Positions 45,001 to 56,940 are shown, numbered from the stretch's first letter. The stretch is 64,000 bases of DNA from Siphonodentalium dalli (GCA_032622095.1 CP136067.1:45119549-45183548); one strand, 5' to 3'. A program made the numbers and translations. Notes: generated from the letters alone by a model not told the origin.

Positions 45001-45652
45001 GGGGGGATATATTATCTACATGTACATGTTCCATACAAAATATAACCATACGCGCATTCCATACTTATCAATACACTCTAAGAATTGTGAAATTCCAAAC
45101 GTATTAGACCACCATTTTACCTCCAAAAGTCACTCGTAGAACCATTTGAAGGCCTGATTTGGTGAGCGCATGCATGGGAGGGGTCGCCCCCAATCGTTGG
45201 TCCGGGGGCTCCCCTGAGCAGGAACACTGTGAATATTTGAATGCCTAGGAGGGATTTCCGGATATTTACATGACATTTGACATGTTTTTAGGGGGCGATC
45301 TTCCCTAGGACCCCATTGACTCCGCCACTGGACTGTACACTATTTAATAAGCGATAAAACATGATCTTCGGAGAATCGGACCTTCGGAGAATCGGCCCTT
45401 CGGAGTTATAGACCTTCGGAGTTATGGGCGTTCGGAGTTATAGGCCTTCGGAGTTATGGGCTTTCGGAGTTATAGGCCTTCGGAGTTATGGGCTTTCGGA
45501 TTTATGGGTCTTCGGAGTTATGGGATTTCGGAGAATCGGGACTTCGGAGTTATGGGCTTTCGGAGAATTGGGGCGTCGGAGAATCTGATCTTCGGAGAAT
45601 CGGACCTTCGGAGTTATGGGTCTTCGGAAAAACGCTACGTAACCCCTACAGG

Positions 45653-46119
45653 CTACTGTTTCTACTGGAAACGGGTACAATACATGGATCCTTACACAAT
45701 GGATATTTCAGTGTACTTCTGATGATAATTTAGTTGAGTTACACTATGGACGGACGAGATTCTGATCCATATTGTAACTGAACTAAATTTTGAGAGAAAT
45801 GGTAAGAATTGTTTTGGTTTAAGACAAATCAAATCTGAAAATAAAAATTCGAAATATACCTGTATATTGTTTCAATATTTTCCGATACCTGTATCAGAGA
45901 ATCATGGAAGTGTCTATTTACCATCGGATGGCAAATAGCGCATATCGGTAGAATCGCTATTTGCCATCCGATGGTAAATAGCCACTGCCGAGAATCATGA
46001 CTCCAATCAGAATTAAAGCTTAAAAACAAATTCTTGAAAGATTAATATTATAAATATTATGGCTGTCTACTAGTATGGTTCCACCAACAATGACATGGTA
46101 TCTTTCTCTGGCATCTCAT
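45653..46119. other. Stretch without gene; short palindrome
   Basis: A 75-bp inverted pair, GCTATTTGCCATCCGATGG near 45,956-45,974 versus CCATCGGATGGCAAATAGC near 45,921-45,939, forms a hairpin. No gene recognised. Confidence 0.5.
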
Positions 46120-46123
46120 TTAA

Positions 46124-46515
46124 CCCTTTACCCAACAGAATGGCCCTGTGCCAATGCATTCTCTTATATATGCGAGTCGACCATAGGTCGCCTCGCATAT
46201 ATAAGAGAATGCATTGGCTTAACACATTAAAAATTATAAAATTGTTAAAGAATGTAAGAAAAAATGGTAAAAAGTGTTAAAAAAAGATTTTTTTTAGGCC
46301 AATGCATTCTCTTATATATGCGAGGCGACCTATGGTCGACTCGCATATATAAGAGAATGCATTGGCACAGGGCATAACTGTAACTATCACAATGTGGTCA
46401 AGGAGCCGGTTCCAATGATATCCATATTTGTATGGTTCTATTGAGACAGACCGAAGATATTTTAGGCTGTTGTAGCTTTATTTGGCCGGTTTTGGCCGTT
46501 TTGTTGGGTAAATGG
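46124..46515. mobile_element. piggyBac-type MITE with twin hairpins (copy 2)
   Basis: TTAA at 46,120-46,123 and 46,516-46,519. It has exactly the same 392-bp length as the copy at 19,616, in inverted orientation. Hairpins lie at 46,150-46,218 and 46,298-46,366, spaced 148 bases start to start as in copy 1. The right end differs slightly (CCATTTACCCAACA on the minus strand). Confidence 0.88.
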
Positions 46516-46519
46516 TTAA

Positions 46520-48410
46520 AGCAGCTTGTATTCTTATACATGGGTATATAAATGTATTATAAAGGCGAAGTTAATTGGTATAAAAGCGAGACTGCCACTC
46601 CCACCTTCAACTGGTTGAAATCAACAGGGTTCATCACTTGAGCGTATACAGGTCTATACCCTTTGCCCTTCTAATAATGATGACTTCAATGTCAGTGTAT
46701 GTGTTATACGGTATATAGTCTGCAACTTCAGCAGTGCGATGCTAGTAGTACTACCACACATCCAACATCTGTTGCTGTATGGCATGCAGGCATGATGCTG
46801 CCTTGCTGGAAAGCTGTAAATATATGTTACATATTCAAATCCCACCACACTGGCACCCCCCACATTCCATTGAAATTGATGATGGTGGCCGCCGGGCAAT
46901 TACTAGACATCACAGGAACAAACTAAAGTGTTACTTTTGTATAAATTCTCAAAAAGATGATAAATAAATGAAAAATAAATAATTATACAAATTTTCATAT
47001 ATCCACTTTTGGTAGTTAAATGGGAACATCTAATGTATACACACCCTAAAATTCACAGCGTTGGTTTTAAAACCACAAAACATGCAAGTTTGAAAGTTTA
47101 TTGGCAGCTATCCATCGATCTGGTAACAAGAAAGTAGGTTGGAAGGTGACAATTGACACCACATTATCGTCATTTATTGGTTCGATACCGGTCAAATATG
47201 CCACCTTTACAAACACAAGTTTTCTATTTGAACAAGAGAACTGCAAGTCTGGATATTTTTCATATTTAAAGCTCTATGATATTGCAATACATATATGCAA
47301 CTCACAATTTGTGATCATACATGTCGTTCTTTATGCAGATCGGAAAACTTTTTTTTGGATATTTTTTGTTACCACGAAATCTGGAAACAATAATGGCGCT
47401 GATCGTAATCTTGAAAATAAAACGAGACATCATTATCTTTTATTGTCAATGCCTATATAATTCTGACAAACATATAATACAAAACAAATCTTACCGTTAA
47501 GTTTTATTTATAATGTGTCCGTATTTAATACATAGGTATTGTTTTAACGGGATTTGCGTTACCGGACAAAATCATTTACCGGACAAACGACTGTAAGTTA
47601 AATTAAAAATTTGAGTGGTTCGATACCAGTCAATTGTCGTTTTAACACTTTTGACTGAGTCCAAAGGTTCTCCAGACCTCGACTTATTAACGCCACCGGT
47701 GTATACTGTTCTACAAATTTTTGAAATCTGTGGTCCCATGGGCATTTTATAAATACTAGTAGATAATTGTTTTTTTCCGGTTATTTTGGGACGCGTTAAA
47801 GTTGTACTGCGACCCCGAGTCCGATAAAAGCTGTAGTTGGAATGTCCAAGTTCTACTGACTATGCCGATGATTTGATCGAGAAGCTTTATTGTTTTAGGA
47901 TATTGTAGAAAGGCTAATCTGGCCGTGTCAAATTGAGCTATAGCGATGAGATATATCGCAGGACAACACATTTCGGGTTTTCGTGGGGTATGTATTCGCT
48001 GGATGTCTTATAGTTGCAGTATGTAACTATTATGACCGCGTTAATTGCGTTCGATGTTTAGGTATGAACAATGGCTGGGCCATGCACACTGGAAGATTTT
48101 ATAGCGGGAACACAATTTTTGATCCGCATTTAGAAGCTTTCTGGTGTGGTGAATGAAAAACCTGCAGTAATAAGCCGTAGTTTTTTGTAATAATTTGAAG
48201 GATTAGTTGTTTTAACGGAATTCTGAGGCGGTGCATTCATGTAACCAATATATTTTATATTATAATTTATGGCTAATAATATGATCTTGGGGGCGTTACC
48301 ATTTCTGACTATGGTTTTCTTGTGTCGCTTTCTGAAGAAATTAGCACAATTTGACGAGACGCTAACCGTGTCTGTGTGATTTGTGAATAAGCCGACATCG
48401 ATGACTTGTC
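46520..48410. other. Stretch without recognised gene
   Basis: Contains a 119-codon frame at 47,101-47,460 without a recognisable domain, and two GGTTCGATACC words (47,178 and 47,616) that resemble a tRNA B-box but lack a cloverleaf. I see no gene I can support. Confidence 0.4.
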
Positions 48411-48414
48411 AACT

Positions 48415-48790
48415 GACGATTGAGTTCGAAAACCAGACATAACATGTCCCATTCTTTTTACCTGAGTTACAGCCCTTAGTTTGTCTATTGTTTGACCGTT
48501 AGTTAATTTTTTTTAACAACTTTAAACTGATTACATTCATAATTGATATGTGGACTTCACAACAATATCACGATCGAGTTCGAAAACCAGGTTTGACAGA
48601 TTTATTTTACCTGAGTTACGGGCCTTAGTTTGTCTATTTTTTTTTTAGCAATTTCATGACCGTTAGTGCGAAAACTTAAAAACAAATGTCGACCGATTGC
48701 ATTCATATTGGGTGTATGGATCTTCACACAACAATATCTTGATTGAGTTAAAAAACCAGGTCTGTCCGTTTTTTGTTTTACTTCAGTTAT
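48415..48790 (+). repeat. Degenerate tandem repeat, 155-170-bp period
   Basis: GAGTTCGAAAACCAG-type starts near 48,422, 48,577 and 48,746 are followed by TTTTACCTGAGTTAC and CTTAGTTTGTCTATT. It appears homologous to the repeat at 13,811-14,470 (GAGTTCGCAAGCCAGG...CCGGAGTTATTGGACTT). Confidence 0.65.
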
Positions 48791-49114
48791 GGTTCTTTAT
48801 TAGTTCGTCCATTTTTAGTGATTCTCGTTTTTCCATGTGGATGTCCTTCATATCATTATTGTTCATGAATATACAACATCCTATATATCTAATGTGAGGA
48901 AGATGCACGGATGAACGTATTTTACCATAACTAAAGAAGAAATTAATGAACAAAACATGTTACAACTGGATATTATTTCGTTCATGCTGACCCACGAGCA
49001 TATTATAGTACCAAAAATCATTCTACCACCATGACCCAGCTATAGACCCCGAAGCCACGACAAATAGTTTTCGCGGCTGGCTGAACCGATTTTAGTGGCT
49101 GGTTAGCTAGCTAA

Positions 49115-50762
49115 AGGTTGTTCCACACCGGGCGCGAGCGAGCGATTATAACGGCCGTTTTCTAACGTCCGTAGCAGTTCAAAGCGCGCGATTTTTATGT
49201 TCACACCGCAAGCGACCGACTCGCTGACCACGAGGCGATTATAGCAGTGATTTTATGCTTCGTCGAATTGTCGCTTTGTTGCAAACCAGCGAGATAATTG
49301 GACGGCTCTCAAATGGGTGTTTATACGACCGTTATTTTTCTATTTGATGACGGCACACTGATTTGTCGCCGCGATAATGGAGGACTTTAGCGAGAGGCTA
49401 ATAATCGAAGTACAACGCATGTGTGTCTGTATGCCACATGTGTGTCTGTATGACTGTGTGTGTCTGTATGACTATGTATGCATGTATGTCTGTATGACTG
49501 TATGTCTCTATGACCAAATAATTAAACCATTTATTGTTGTTATTTTTCGTGACTGAAATTCCACCTTAGATTACTATATTCAGTTTATTCCTTGTAAAGA
49601 ACTAAAATCATGGACCGTATAATCTGCTCCATTGGCTGGTGAATTATATTTTGATATAATCAGGGGAAATGATAAAGAATATAACGAGGCTAGTTCATTC
49701 CAAAAGACGTTGTGGTAAACATGAGACAATGCATTCATCAACTAATAATAATCGCGTATTACCGGGTGGGAGCACTATTATAACTAATGTGTAGAAACGA
49801 TTACACATCAAATGTATAAACCCGGTTAATACACATAGCAATGTGTAGTTTTACATACAAATACATTGACCAAGTGCCGTTCTACACATAATGTGTACAT
49901 TTTATTACACACACTTGTGTAAGAATGTAGATCGTGCGCATTGCGTGCCGTCAGTTTCATAGTCTGCTACATGACGACGATATTGTTTGAGTATATGTTT
50001 TGGAATACAATTTACTACTGTCTCAATACCCATGTAATTTTGAGTGACGAGAATAAACAAATTGTAGACAAGGAATGTAAGTTCAGAATTCCGAGTATTG
50101 TATTAATGATATATGAGGATATATTTGTTAAAACTTTCATGAAGAATACTGCTCTTACTCTTGTTTATATGATTGTTGTAATACGTTAATACTAATCACG
50201 TGCAACCACGCCACGACCATGGTTTGTTCATTTAAAACGAAAACTCACACATGACAGAGCAAAATATTACGTACCATTGTACGCCATGAAAGTTTTAACA
50301 TATAAATCTCCATTTGCCATGAATACTATATACCCACAGTTCGGAATACTGAACTTTACATTCTTGTCTACGATATATATGTGTAAGAATTTACACAATA
50401 TGTGTACGGCATAGGTGTTGATTTTATGCACACCAGTGTGTATACATGTGTATAAATTGACCCATTTATTGTGTAAAATATGTTTAAGATAAAAAATGAA
50501 TAATGGTTGTGTAGCAGGGCTACACGTTGTTTGTAGAAACCCTACACATTAGTCATAAGTGTGTGGGGTGGGGGTATCCCCCATGCAGCCACCTGACTCC
50601 CCTGAAATTAGCGTACACACAGAATAATAACCTGACTATTGCGCGCGTCGAAGCGTTTCAGTCGCTTGCGGTGTGGACATAAAAATCGCGCGCTTTGAAC
50701 TGCTACGGACGTTAGAAAACGGCCGTTATAATCGCTCGCTCGCGCCCGGTGTGGAACAACCT
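49115..50762. mobile_element. Harbinger-like non-autonomous element
   Basis: The ends are inverted repeats of about 115 bp, nearly identical and starting AGGTTGTTCCACACCGGGCG, unusually CpG-rich against an AT-rich background. TAA is present on both sides (49,112-49,114 and 50,763-50,765). A 3-bp TWA duplication is typical of PIF/Harbinger. A TGTCTGTATG minisatellite lies at 49,420-49,510, and a nested inverted-repeat element at about 49,780-50,560. No transposase frame. Confidence 0.75.
49780..50560. mobile_element. Nested inverted-repeat element with TGTGTA words
   Basis: AATGTGTAGAAAC near 49,786 faces GTTTGTAGAAACCCTACACA near 50,530, and an inner pair (TGTAGACAAGGAATGTAAGT near 50,063 and ACTTTACATTCTTGTCTACG near 50,352) is inverted. 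It is full of TGTGTA/TACACA. It sits wholly inside the Harbinger-like element, so it inserted later. Confidence 0.6.
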
Positions 50763-51136
50763 TAAGCCAGCTCAATCGCGACGTTCGTGGCTGACGAAAT
50801 ATGGCGGCTCAACCGGCTGCACGAGACCTTATCATTCAGCGTATTTTCGTTTCATATATCCCCATTATAGACCCCAAGTCCTTCGTTTATTTTTGCCATT
50901 ATGGAAAGGCCCAACACCAAAAGAATACGTGCATGTGGTCTGGAAATCTACGGGTTCATCACAAACGCTAAAAAAATCTACAACAAAGTACTATGTAGTT
51001 TCCCACCTAATCGGTATAAGTTACATTGGAACTTCTGTCGACTTCTGTCAGACTCCTATCATCACTGGCATCTTGCGATATATGCATGCATCATTGAACG
51101 ATGAATCCAATAGTAAAGATATATAATATTTCAAAC

Positions 51137-51161
51137 TATTTTCTATTCTATTCTATTCTAC
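51137..51161 (+). repeat. (TTCTA)n microsatellite
   Basis: Five tandem pentamers. Confidence 0.85.
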
Positions 51162-51418
51162 AGGTTATGTGCATATATTGACAAATGCCAGCAATGTCTG
51201 AGTCGTGTCGAAATTAACAATTTATATTTTAACCCTTTCAAGTTTCAAAGCTGAATGGATGCTGCTCCCATTCAGTTAGATGAAAGCATGCATTGGAATA
51301 GTCTATTCCACATTGAGAGGCCCAGGTGTTCTGTTAATATAACAACCAAGCAGTGTCCATGCATGTATGCCGATATTAGGCAATGCGGTTTAGTTCTTTG
51401 CGATTCACAGTACAGTTG

Positions 51419-54400
51419 TAGTCTGGTCGTTGAAGCATTGGACCTAGAACAAATTGTTTACAAGCTGTTTTTAGTGTCATTTTGTCGGGCAGAACCCGGG
51501 GAACAACATATCCAAAATCCGCTGAAATCCGCTTTGGGGAAAATTTTCTAGAGCATTTTGGAAAAAAAGGTCATATTTGTGTTTTTTATGTATGATTTTC
51601 CGTTTCTTATGAAATATACACATGAATGTCATTTAAATTAAAGTTATACAGATGGCAGGAATATGCAACATTAACAAATTATTATTGTTGCCATGACAGA
51701 CGTATGTTATTTCGTGTACAATTTGATTGTAAAAATTCAAAATGGCGGACAAAATGGCGACCGAAATTGTTAAAATTGGACAATTTTCACTAATTTTCAC
51801 CAGATCGTTTCCATTTATAAGAAATTTGGTTTAAATGGCCATTTGTGCCAACATACACCATTTTAAATCAATGTCTGATAATTGTGAGCCATATCACGAG
51901 GATTGGGAATTTGGGCCCTTCAAATTCGAAAAAGATTGTACTAAATTTCGAAGAAAAATCAAATATTATTTTAATGCACAGAATAACCGCAAATCGAACA
52001 CACCAGTGTACTTAATACCCATAAGACGTCAGATATGAACCACTAGTGTCCATTTTAGCAGAAACTAGGCAATCACTTTCAAAAATAGGGACACTATGGC
52101 TACTGAAAGTAGTATAATTTGGAATTTTGTTAAAGTTCACTAGATTGTTTCCATTTAGACGAAAACTATGTATTGGCTAGCACAACAGTAAATTATGTCG
52201 GACCCTAATCCGATAATAATGAGCTGTATGTCGAGAATTTGTCCCTACAGTGTTCCATAAAGGCGGCGAATATTGCAATCGAAAGTTACAAATATATATT
52301 TCGTCATTGATTTTTAACTAAATCTTCTCATATCCCGTATCGAATATAATTCGATTAGTGTCTACAGCAACCAAATTAATATCGAAATACATCAAATGAG
52401 TGTCAGGAACAACTTAACGCGTGTCCCAAACCACCCAAGGAGTGTAAAACCACTCAAACGCCTTCTTAATAATATACCAAATTAATCAGTGAGTGCCCCA
52501 GTCCATAGAAGGGGCATTCCAAATCAGCCAACGAGTGTCCCAAACCACATAATATGTAACACAGTCCACCCAAATAGTGCCAAAAACCATCCAATTAGTG
52601 CCTAAACGAGTCCAATGTGTGTTCCATACCATCCAGCGATTGCCATATGTCACCCATCGAGTGTCCTAATTCATGTATGGGGTGTCTCAAATCATCAAGT
52701 GTGTACCACACACCATCCAATGGGTGTCTCAAACCAACATATGAGTGTCCATAATCTCAGACCACCCATTGAATGCCCCAGTCATTTAATAGGTGTCCCA
52801 AACTAGTACAAAAAACCATCCTTCAAATATATCAAACTATGTTTTGGTAAACTCATTGGATGGTTTGACAAACTGACTTGATCGTGTGAAATACTCGATG
52901 GAGGGTTTTTTACACTATTGTAGATGTATTGATATGACAGTTGGTTGTTGGTTCGCAACACCAGTCCTGTGTAGTTGGTGGATAGGGAACTTGTTGGATG
53001 GTTTGTGAAGCTAGTTTTATGGTTTGGGTCACCCGCTGGGTAATTTGTGACTTCAGTTGGATGCTTTTGGGACACCAATTGGGTGGAGTGTTCACATTGA
53101 GTGGTTTGGGACACTCGCTATAGATTTTAGATACTGGTTATGTGCATTGAGACACTGCGTGGCCGATTGGGTCACTGGTTGGGTCGTTTGGGACACTACA
53201 GTTGAATGGATTGAGACGACAGTTGTATGTTGTATGACATATGGCATGGGCTACATATTGGATGTCTGTCTATCGTGTGGTTTCGAACACCAGATGGATG
53301 GTTTGGTGACCGGTACACCCATTGCGTGGTTTGGGGCACTGATTGAGTGGTTTGACACACTCAATTGGTGCTCATTGTGTGTTTTACTCATCTGATGGTT
53401 ATGGACACTCATTGGATATTTCTGGAACCTACTGGATGGCTTGGGACACACCTATTATGTTGTTTCGAACATAGGTTGCAACGTATGGAGCACTACTGGT
53501 GTGGTTTGGGAACATTCGTTGTTTGGTTTGGGTCCTTAATCAGGTCGATTGAGACACTCATTTTGTGGCTTGTGACACTCATTTTGGGTGAGTTGGAATA
53601 CCAAATGCATGGTTTGGGGACTATATGTGTGAGTAATGACACCAGTTGAGTATCGTTTGGGGAGCTACCTACCTCAGTCTACATCAGTCTGGTGGTTTGT
53701 GAAACTCGTTTGGTGGATTGGGACACCCCGTCGATGGTTTGGAGCAATGTTTGGATTTGGGGCGCCCGTCGTATGGATTTGGGATCATTTGGATACTCAC
53801 ATGTTGGTTTTTTTTGGATACCAGATGGGTTTTGTAACTCTGTATATGGTTTGGTGGACTCGTTGTGTGGTTTGGGACAATCATTTGATGTATTATGAAA
53901 CTATTGGTGGCTTTGCAAACTCGTATGGTGGCATACATGACTACATATGGCTATACGTTTATTCGATATCGTAAGAAAAAAATACACTTCAATTGTTCAC
54001 TTCCGACTGCCATTTTCGCTGTCATTTTGAAGACTGCTTAGACATCGAATTGCCCAATCCTCGGGATATGACTTACTATAACGGATTAGGATTCGTCATT
54101 TTATAGTATTAGGGTCAAATTATGCAGGAAATGACAGGCATAATCATGCTATGGCAACAGGAATAATGTGTTTTTTTTGTTGCAGGTTTCTGTCACATTA
54201 ATAAATTTAGAGGACAATGTAGTGAATGATAGTACACTCCAGGAAATTGCCGCCATATTGCCCCGTAATATTCACGGCCACATGTTAGCGACAAATTAGT
54301 TGGAGCAGACATCATTACGAAAAAATGGGGCCCCAGTTTGGAGAAGCATTTTGGTCGACCTGGTTCCCAGACAAATATTCCAAATTTCACCATTTTCTTA

Positions 54401-55690
54401 CATATTTTCTTCATTTGTATCTAAATTAACGACTTTCCCTTCATTAGACGCATGGATATTTTGGATATATTATTATATGGTCACATTTGGCAGTCAGGGA
54501 ATTCGACTGAGCGTTTATGGTCGGCAGATTTGTTTATTAAAAAAATTCCAATTTTCACCATTTTTGTTTACATATTCCAGTATTTTGACTCAAATATTAC
54601 GACTTCTGGTTCATGGGGATTTTGGATATGTTATTATATGAGTATATTCACACTCAAAAAGACCGAAAGCAAATTTTGTTCACGGTTGGGCGTTTCCTTC
54701 CTTCCGTTTGACTGGACTAATAAGGAACTGCAAACTTGACACAAAAAAGACACAAATAGGACCCTATTTCAAAGACATGTGGAAAATTTCCCCCAAAGCG
54801 AATTTGGATATATTGTTCCCCATATTCTGCCCAACAAAATAACACCAACAGCTTGTTACCAATTTAATATAGGTTCACCTTAAAATCTGAGTCTCAACCA
54901 GAAAATTACAGTTTTCACCATTTTTGTTTACATATTCCTGACTTTTCACCCAAAAATGACGATTTTCCCACTCTGGTATTCACGGGGATTTTGGTTATGT
55001 TATCATATGGATATAGTCACATTCAAACACACCAAACGACATTGCATAGTAATTTGTTCACGGTTAGGTTTTTCTTTCCATCAGATTGACTAGACTAATA
55101 AGGAACAGCAAAATTTACACAAAAAGCCATAAATAGGACCCCATTTCAACGATCTGTAGAAAAATTTTCCCAACGCGTATTTTAGCGGATTTTGGATATA
55201 TTGTTCCCCAGATTCTGCCCGATAAAATAACATCAACAACATCTTGTTTCCAATTTAATATAGGTACACCATAAAATCTGAGTCTCAACCATAAAATTAC
55301 AATTTTCACCATTTTTGTTTACATATACCTGTCTTTTCACCCAAAAATGACCATTTTCCCACCCTGGGATTTACGGGGATTTTGGTTATGTTATCATATG
55401 GATATAGTCACATTCAACACACCAAAAGACATTGCATAGTAATTTGTTCACGGTTGGGTTTTTCTTTCCATCAGATTGACTAGACTAATAAGGATCAGCA
55501 AAATTTACACAAAAAACCCATAAATAGGACCCCATTTCAACGAGCTGTGGAAAATTTTCCCCAAAGCGGATTTTAGCGGATTTTGGATATATTCTTCCCC
55601 AGATTCTGCCCGACAAAATGACACCAAAAACAGCTTGTAAACAATTTGTTCTAGGTTCACCTCAAAATCGAGTCTCAACGACCAGACTAT
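51419..55690. mobile_element. Large inverted-repeat element, about 4.3 kb
   Basis: The left arm 51,419-51,553 and right arm about 55,554-55,690 are inverted copies (AGTCTGGTCGTTGA, CCTAGAACAAATTGTTTACA, TCATTTTGTCGGGCAGAA, GGGGAAAATTTTC). The right side holds a tandem array of about 380-bp units that includes the arm sequence (AATAAGGAACTGC at 54,719, then near 55,098 and 55,487). The middle holds a head-to-head minisatellite. No transposase was recognised. Confidence 0.6.
52380..53960. repeat. Head-to-head degenerate minisatellite
   Basis: From 52,380 to about 52,830 the unit reads GAGTGTCCCAAACCACCCAA. From about 52,850 to 53,960 it reads inverted, TTGGGTGGTTTGGGACACTC. The period is about 21 bases with much divergence. 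The open frames across it, rich in Trp, Cys and Val, are by-products. Confidence 0.7.
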
Positions 55691-55700
55691 TGTGCTTGAT
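54380..55700. repeat. About 380-bp tandem repeat
   Basis: Two full units and a partial one share ATTTTCACCATTTTTGTTTA, ACGGGGATTTTGG, TTATCATATGGATATAGTCA and TGTTCACGGTTGG at offsets of about 379 and 389. Confidence 0.75.
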
Positions 55701-56109
55701 ATATAAGCCCATGCACACGGCTCAGCCATTTAAGAATTCCGGTGGCGGAGTTTTTTTCATGTGGCTGACGTTAGGATAATATGGCTGGCGGCGGCTTGTG
55801 GCCAATATGGCTGGCAGCGGCGGCGTGCAATGGCGGCTTCGGGCTCTACCCAGCTATCATGGCCGAGGAACAGAGAACCAAAGTTGCAACAGATGCATTT
55901 TCACTTGTAAGGACCATAACTCGGCAAAGAATGAATGAACAAAACAATTTACATGTGGTTATCCATTCCACCATGTTGGTTCACACATATAGCCAACACT
56001 CATTCAAGTCCGACCTATGATGACAGATAGAGAGTTGATATGCCAGTAGATGGTCAGACGCAACATATTTATATATCACCCAGCCAAACTTCGTTTATTG
56101 GAGATACAG

Positions 56110-56316
56110 TAATGCTCTAAATAATCGACTCCTTAACCACAGCAGAATTATGGTTAACTTTTCAGGATTTAGTCGGAAATATGGCTTGTTACCATTCATC
56201 GGAAAGCTCTCAGTGAGTGCTTTCCGATGAATGGCAACAAGCAATATTTCCAACTAAATCCTGAACAGTTACCCATAATTCTGCTGTGGTTAAGGAGTCG
56301 ATTATTTAGAGCATTA
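56110..56316. mobile_element. Palindromic MITE, family V (simple copy)
   Basis: TAATGCTCTAAATAATCGAC and its inverse GTCGATTATTTAGAGCATTA form the ends. The arms run almost to the centre at GAAAGCTCTCAGTGAGTGCTTTC. The unit is about 207 bp and folds on itself. A rearranged relative is at 62,356-62,886. Confidence 0.8.
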
Positions 56317-56389
56317 GTGTAACTAACGAAGTCTCTGGTGGAGCTTTAGTCATCACTCCTCGTCAGTCCGTCCATCCATACGTCTGTCA

Positions 56390-56700
56390 AGAATCATCTT
56401 CCTCTCAAGAACCGTAAGACCGAATGGGTTTCATATTTTGGTGCGGATGTTCCCTAAGTGACTCACATTCAGATTTGTTCAAATGAGTTCACCAGGTCAA
56501 ATAGTTGCGAAGCCAGGACCATAGCAATTCTTGAAACGACTTCTTCCCAATTTAATTGGGCCAAATGGGTTCATATTTGGTGCAAAGGGTCCTTGGGTGA
56601 CTCTGGTTAAGATTTGTTCAAATGAGGTAACTGTGTCGAATGTGGGCGGAGCCAGGGACATAACTCGAAAAAAAAATAAAGATTGAACTCCTTGCTCAAT
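56390..56700 (+). repeat. Degenerate intergenic tandem repeat
   Basis: CCGAATGGGTTTCATATTTTGGTGCGGATG-like and CCAAATGGGTTCATATTTGG-like units occur twice with GATTTGTTCAAATGAG between. A third fragment is at 57,543-57,595. Non-coding. Confidence 0.6.
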
Positions 56701-56940
56701 TTAACAAAAAAAAAGAAGTTATTTTTTTTAAACATGTTTTAAAATATGAAAAACTAACACCAGTATAACATCCATAGAGTTATGACCCAGTTAATGGTAT
56801 TAGCGTCAGACAGACATGCACAGTCATGTCATTAATTGAGATTAGAATAATAGATGTTATCTGACAGGCTGGTGTAAACAACTGCGTAGCACTGGTGTTT
56901 GTTGTCATTATCAAATTAAAACAAAATTCTGTTCCCAAGC

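Larger units (their letters stand above)
43925..45644. mobile_element. Foldback transposon B, 8-bp TSD
   Basis: Flanked by CCTACAGG at 43,917-43,924 and 45,645-45,652. After 19 terminal bases each end is an array of exactly 16-bp units: 18 units at the left (43,944-44,231), many alternating between GAAGATCCGATTCTCC and GACGGCCCATAACTCC types, and 16 inverted units at the right (45,370-45,625). The inverted match continues inside the arrays for about 80 bp (GTTTTATCG, AATAGTGTACAGTCC, near 44,243-44,315 and 45,295-45,358). No transposase is seen. The core holds a 31-bp tandem repeat and GGCGGA(G)-type words resembling hAT ends. Confidence 0.85.

Noticed and set aside
47170-47190. GGTTCGATACC resembling a tRNA B-box (also near 47,616)
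   Set aside because: No acceptor or anticodon stems could be placed around it, and no A-box at the right distance.
52803-53974. Several frames of about 60-112 codons rich in Trp, Thr and His
   Set aside because: They are readings of the degenerate 21-base minisatellite.
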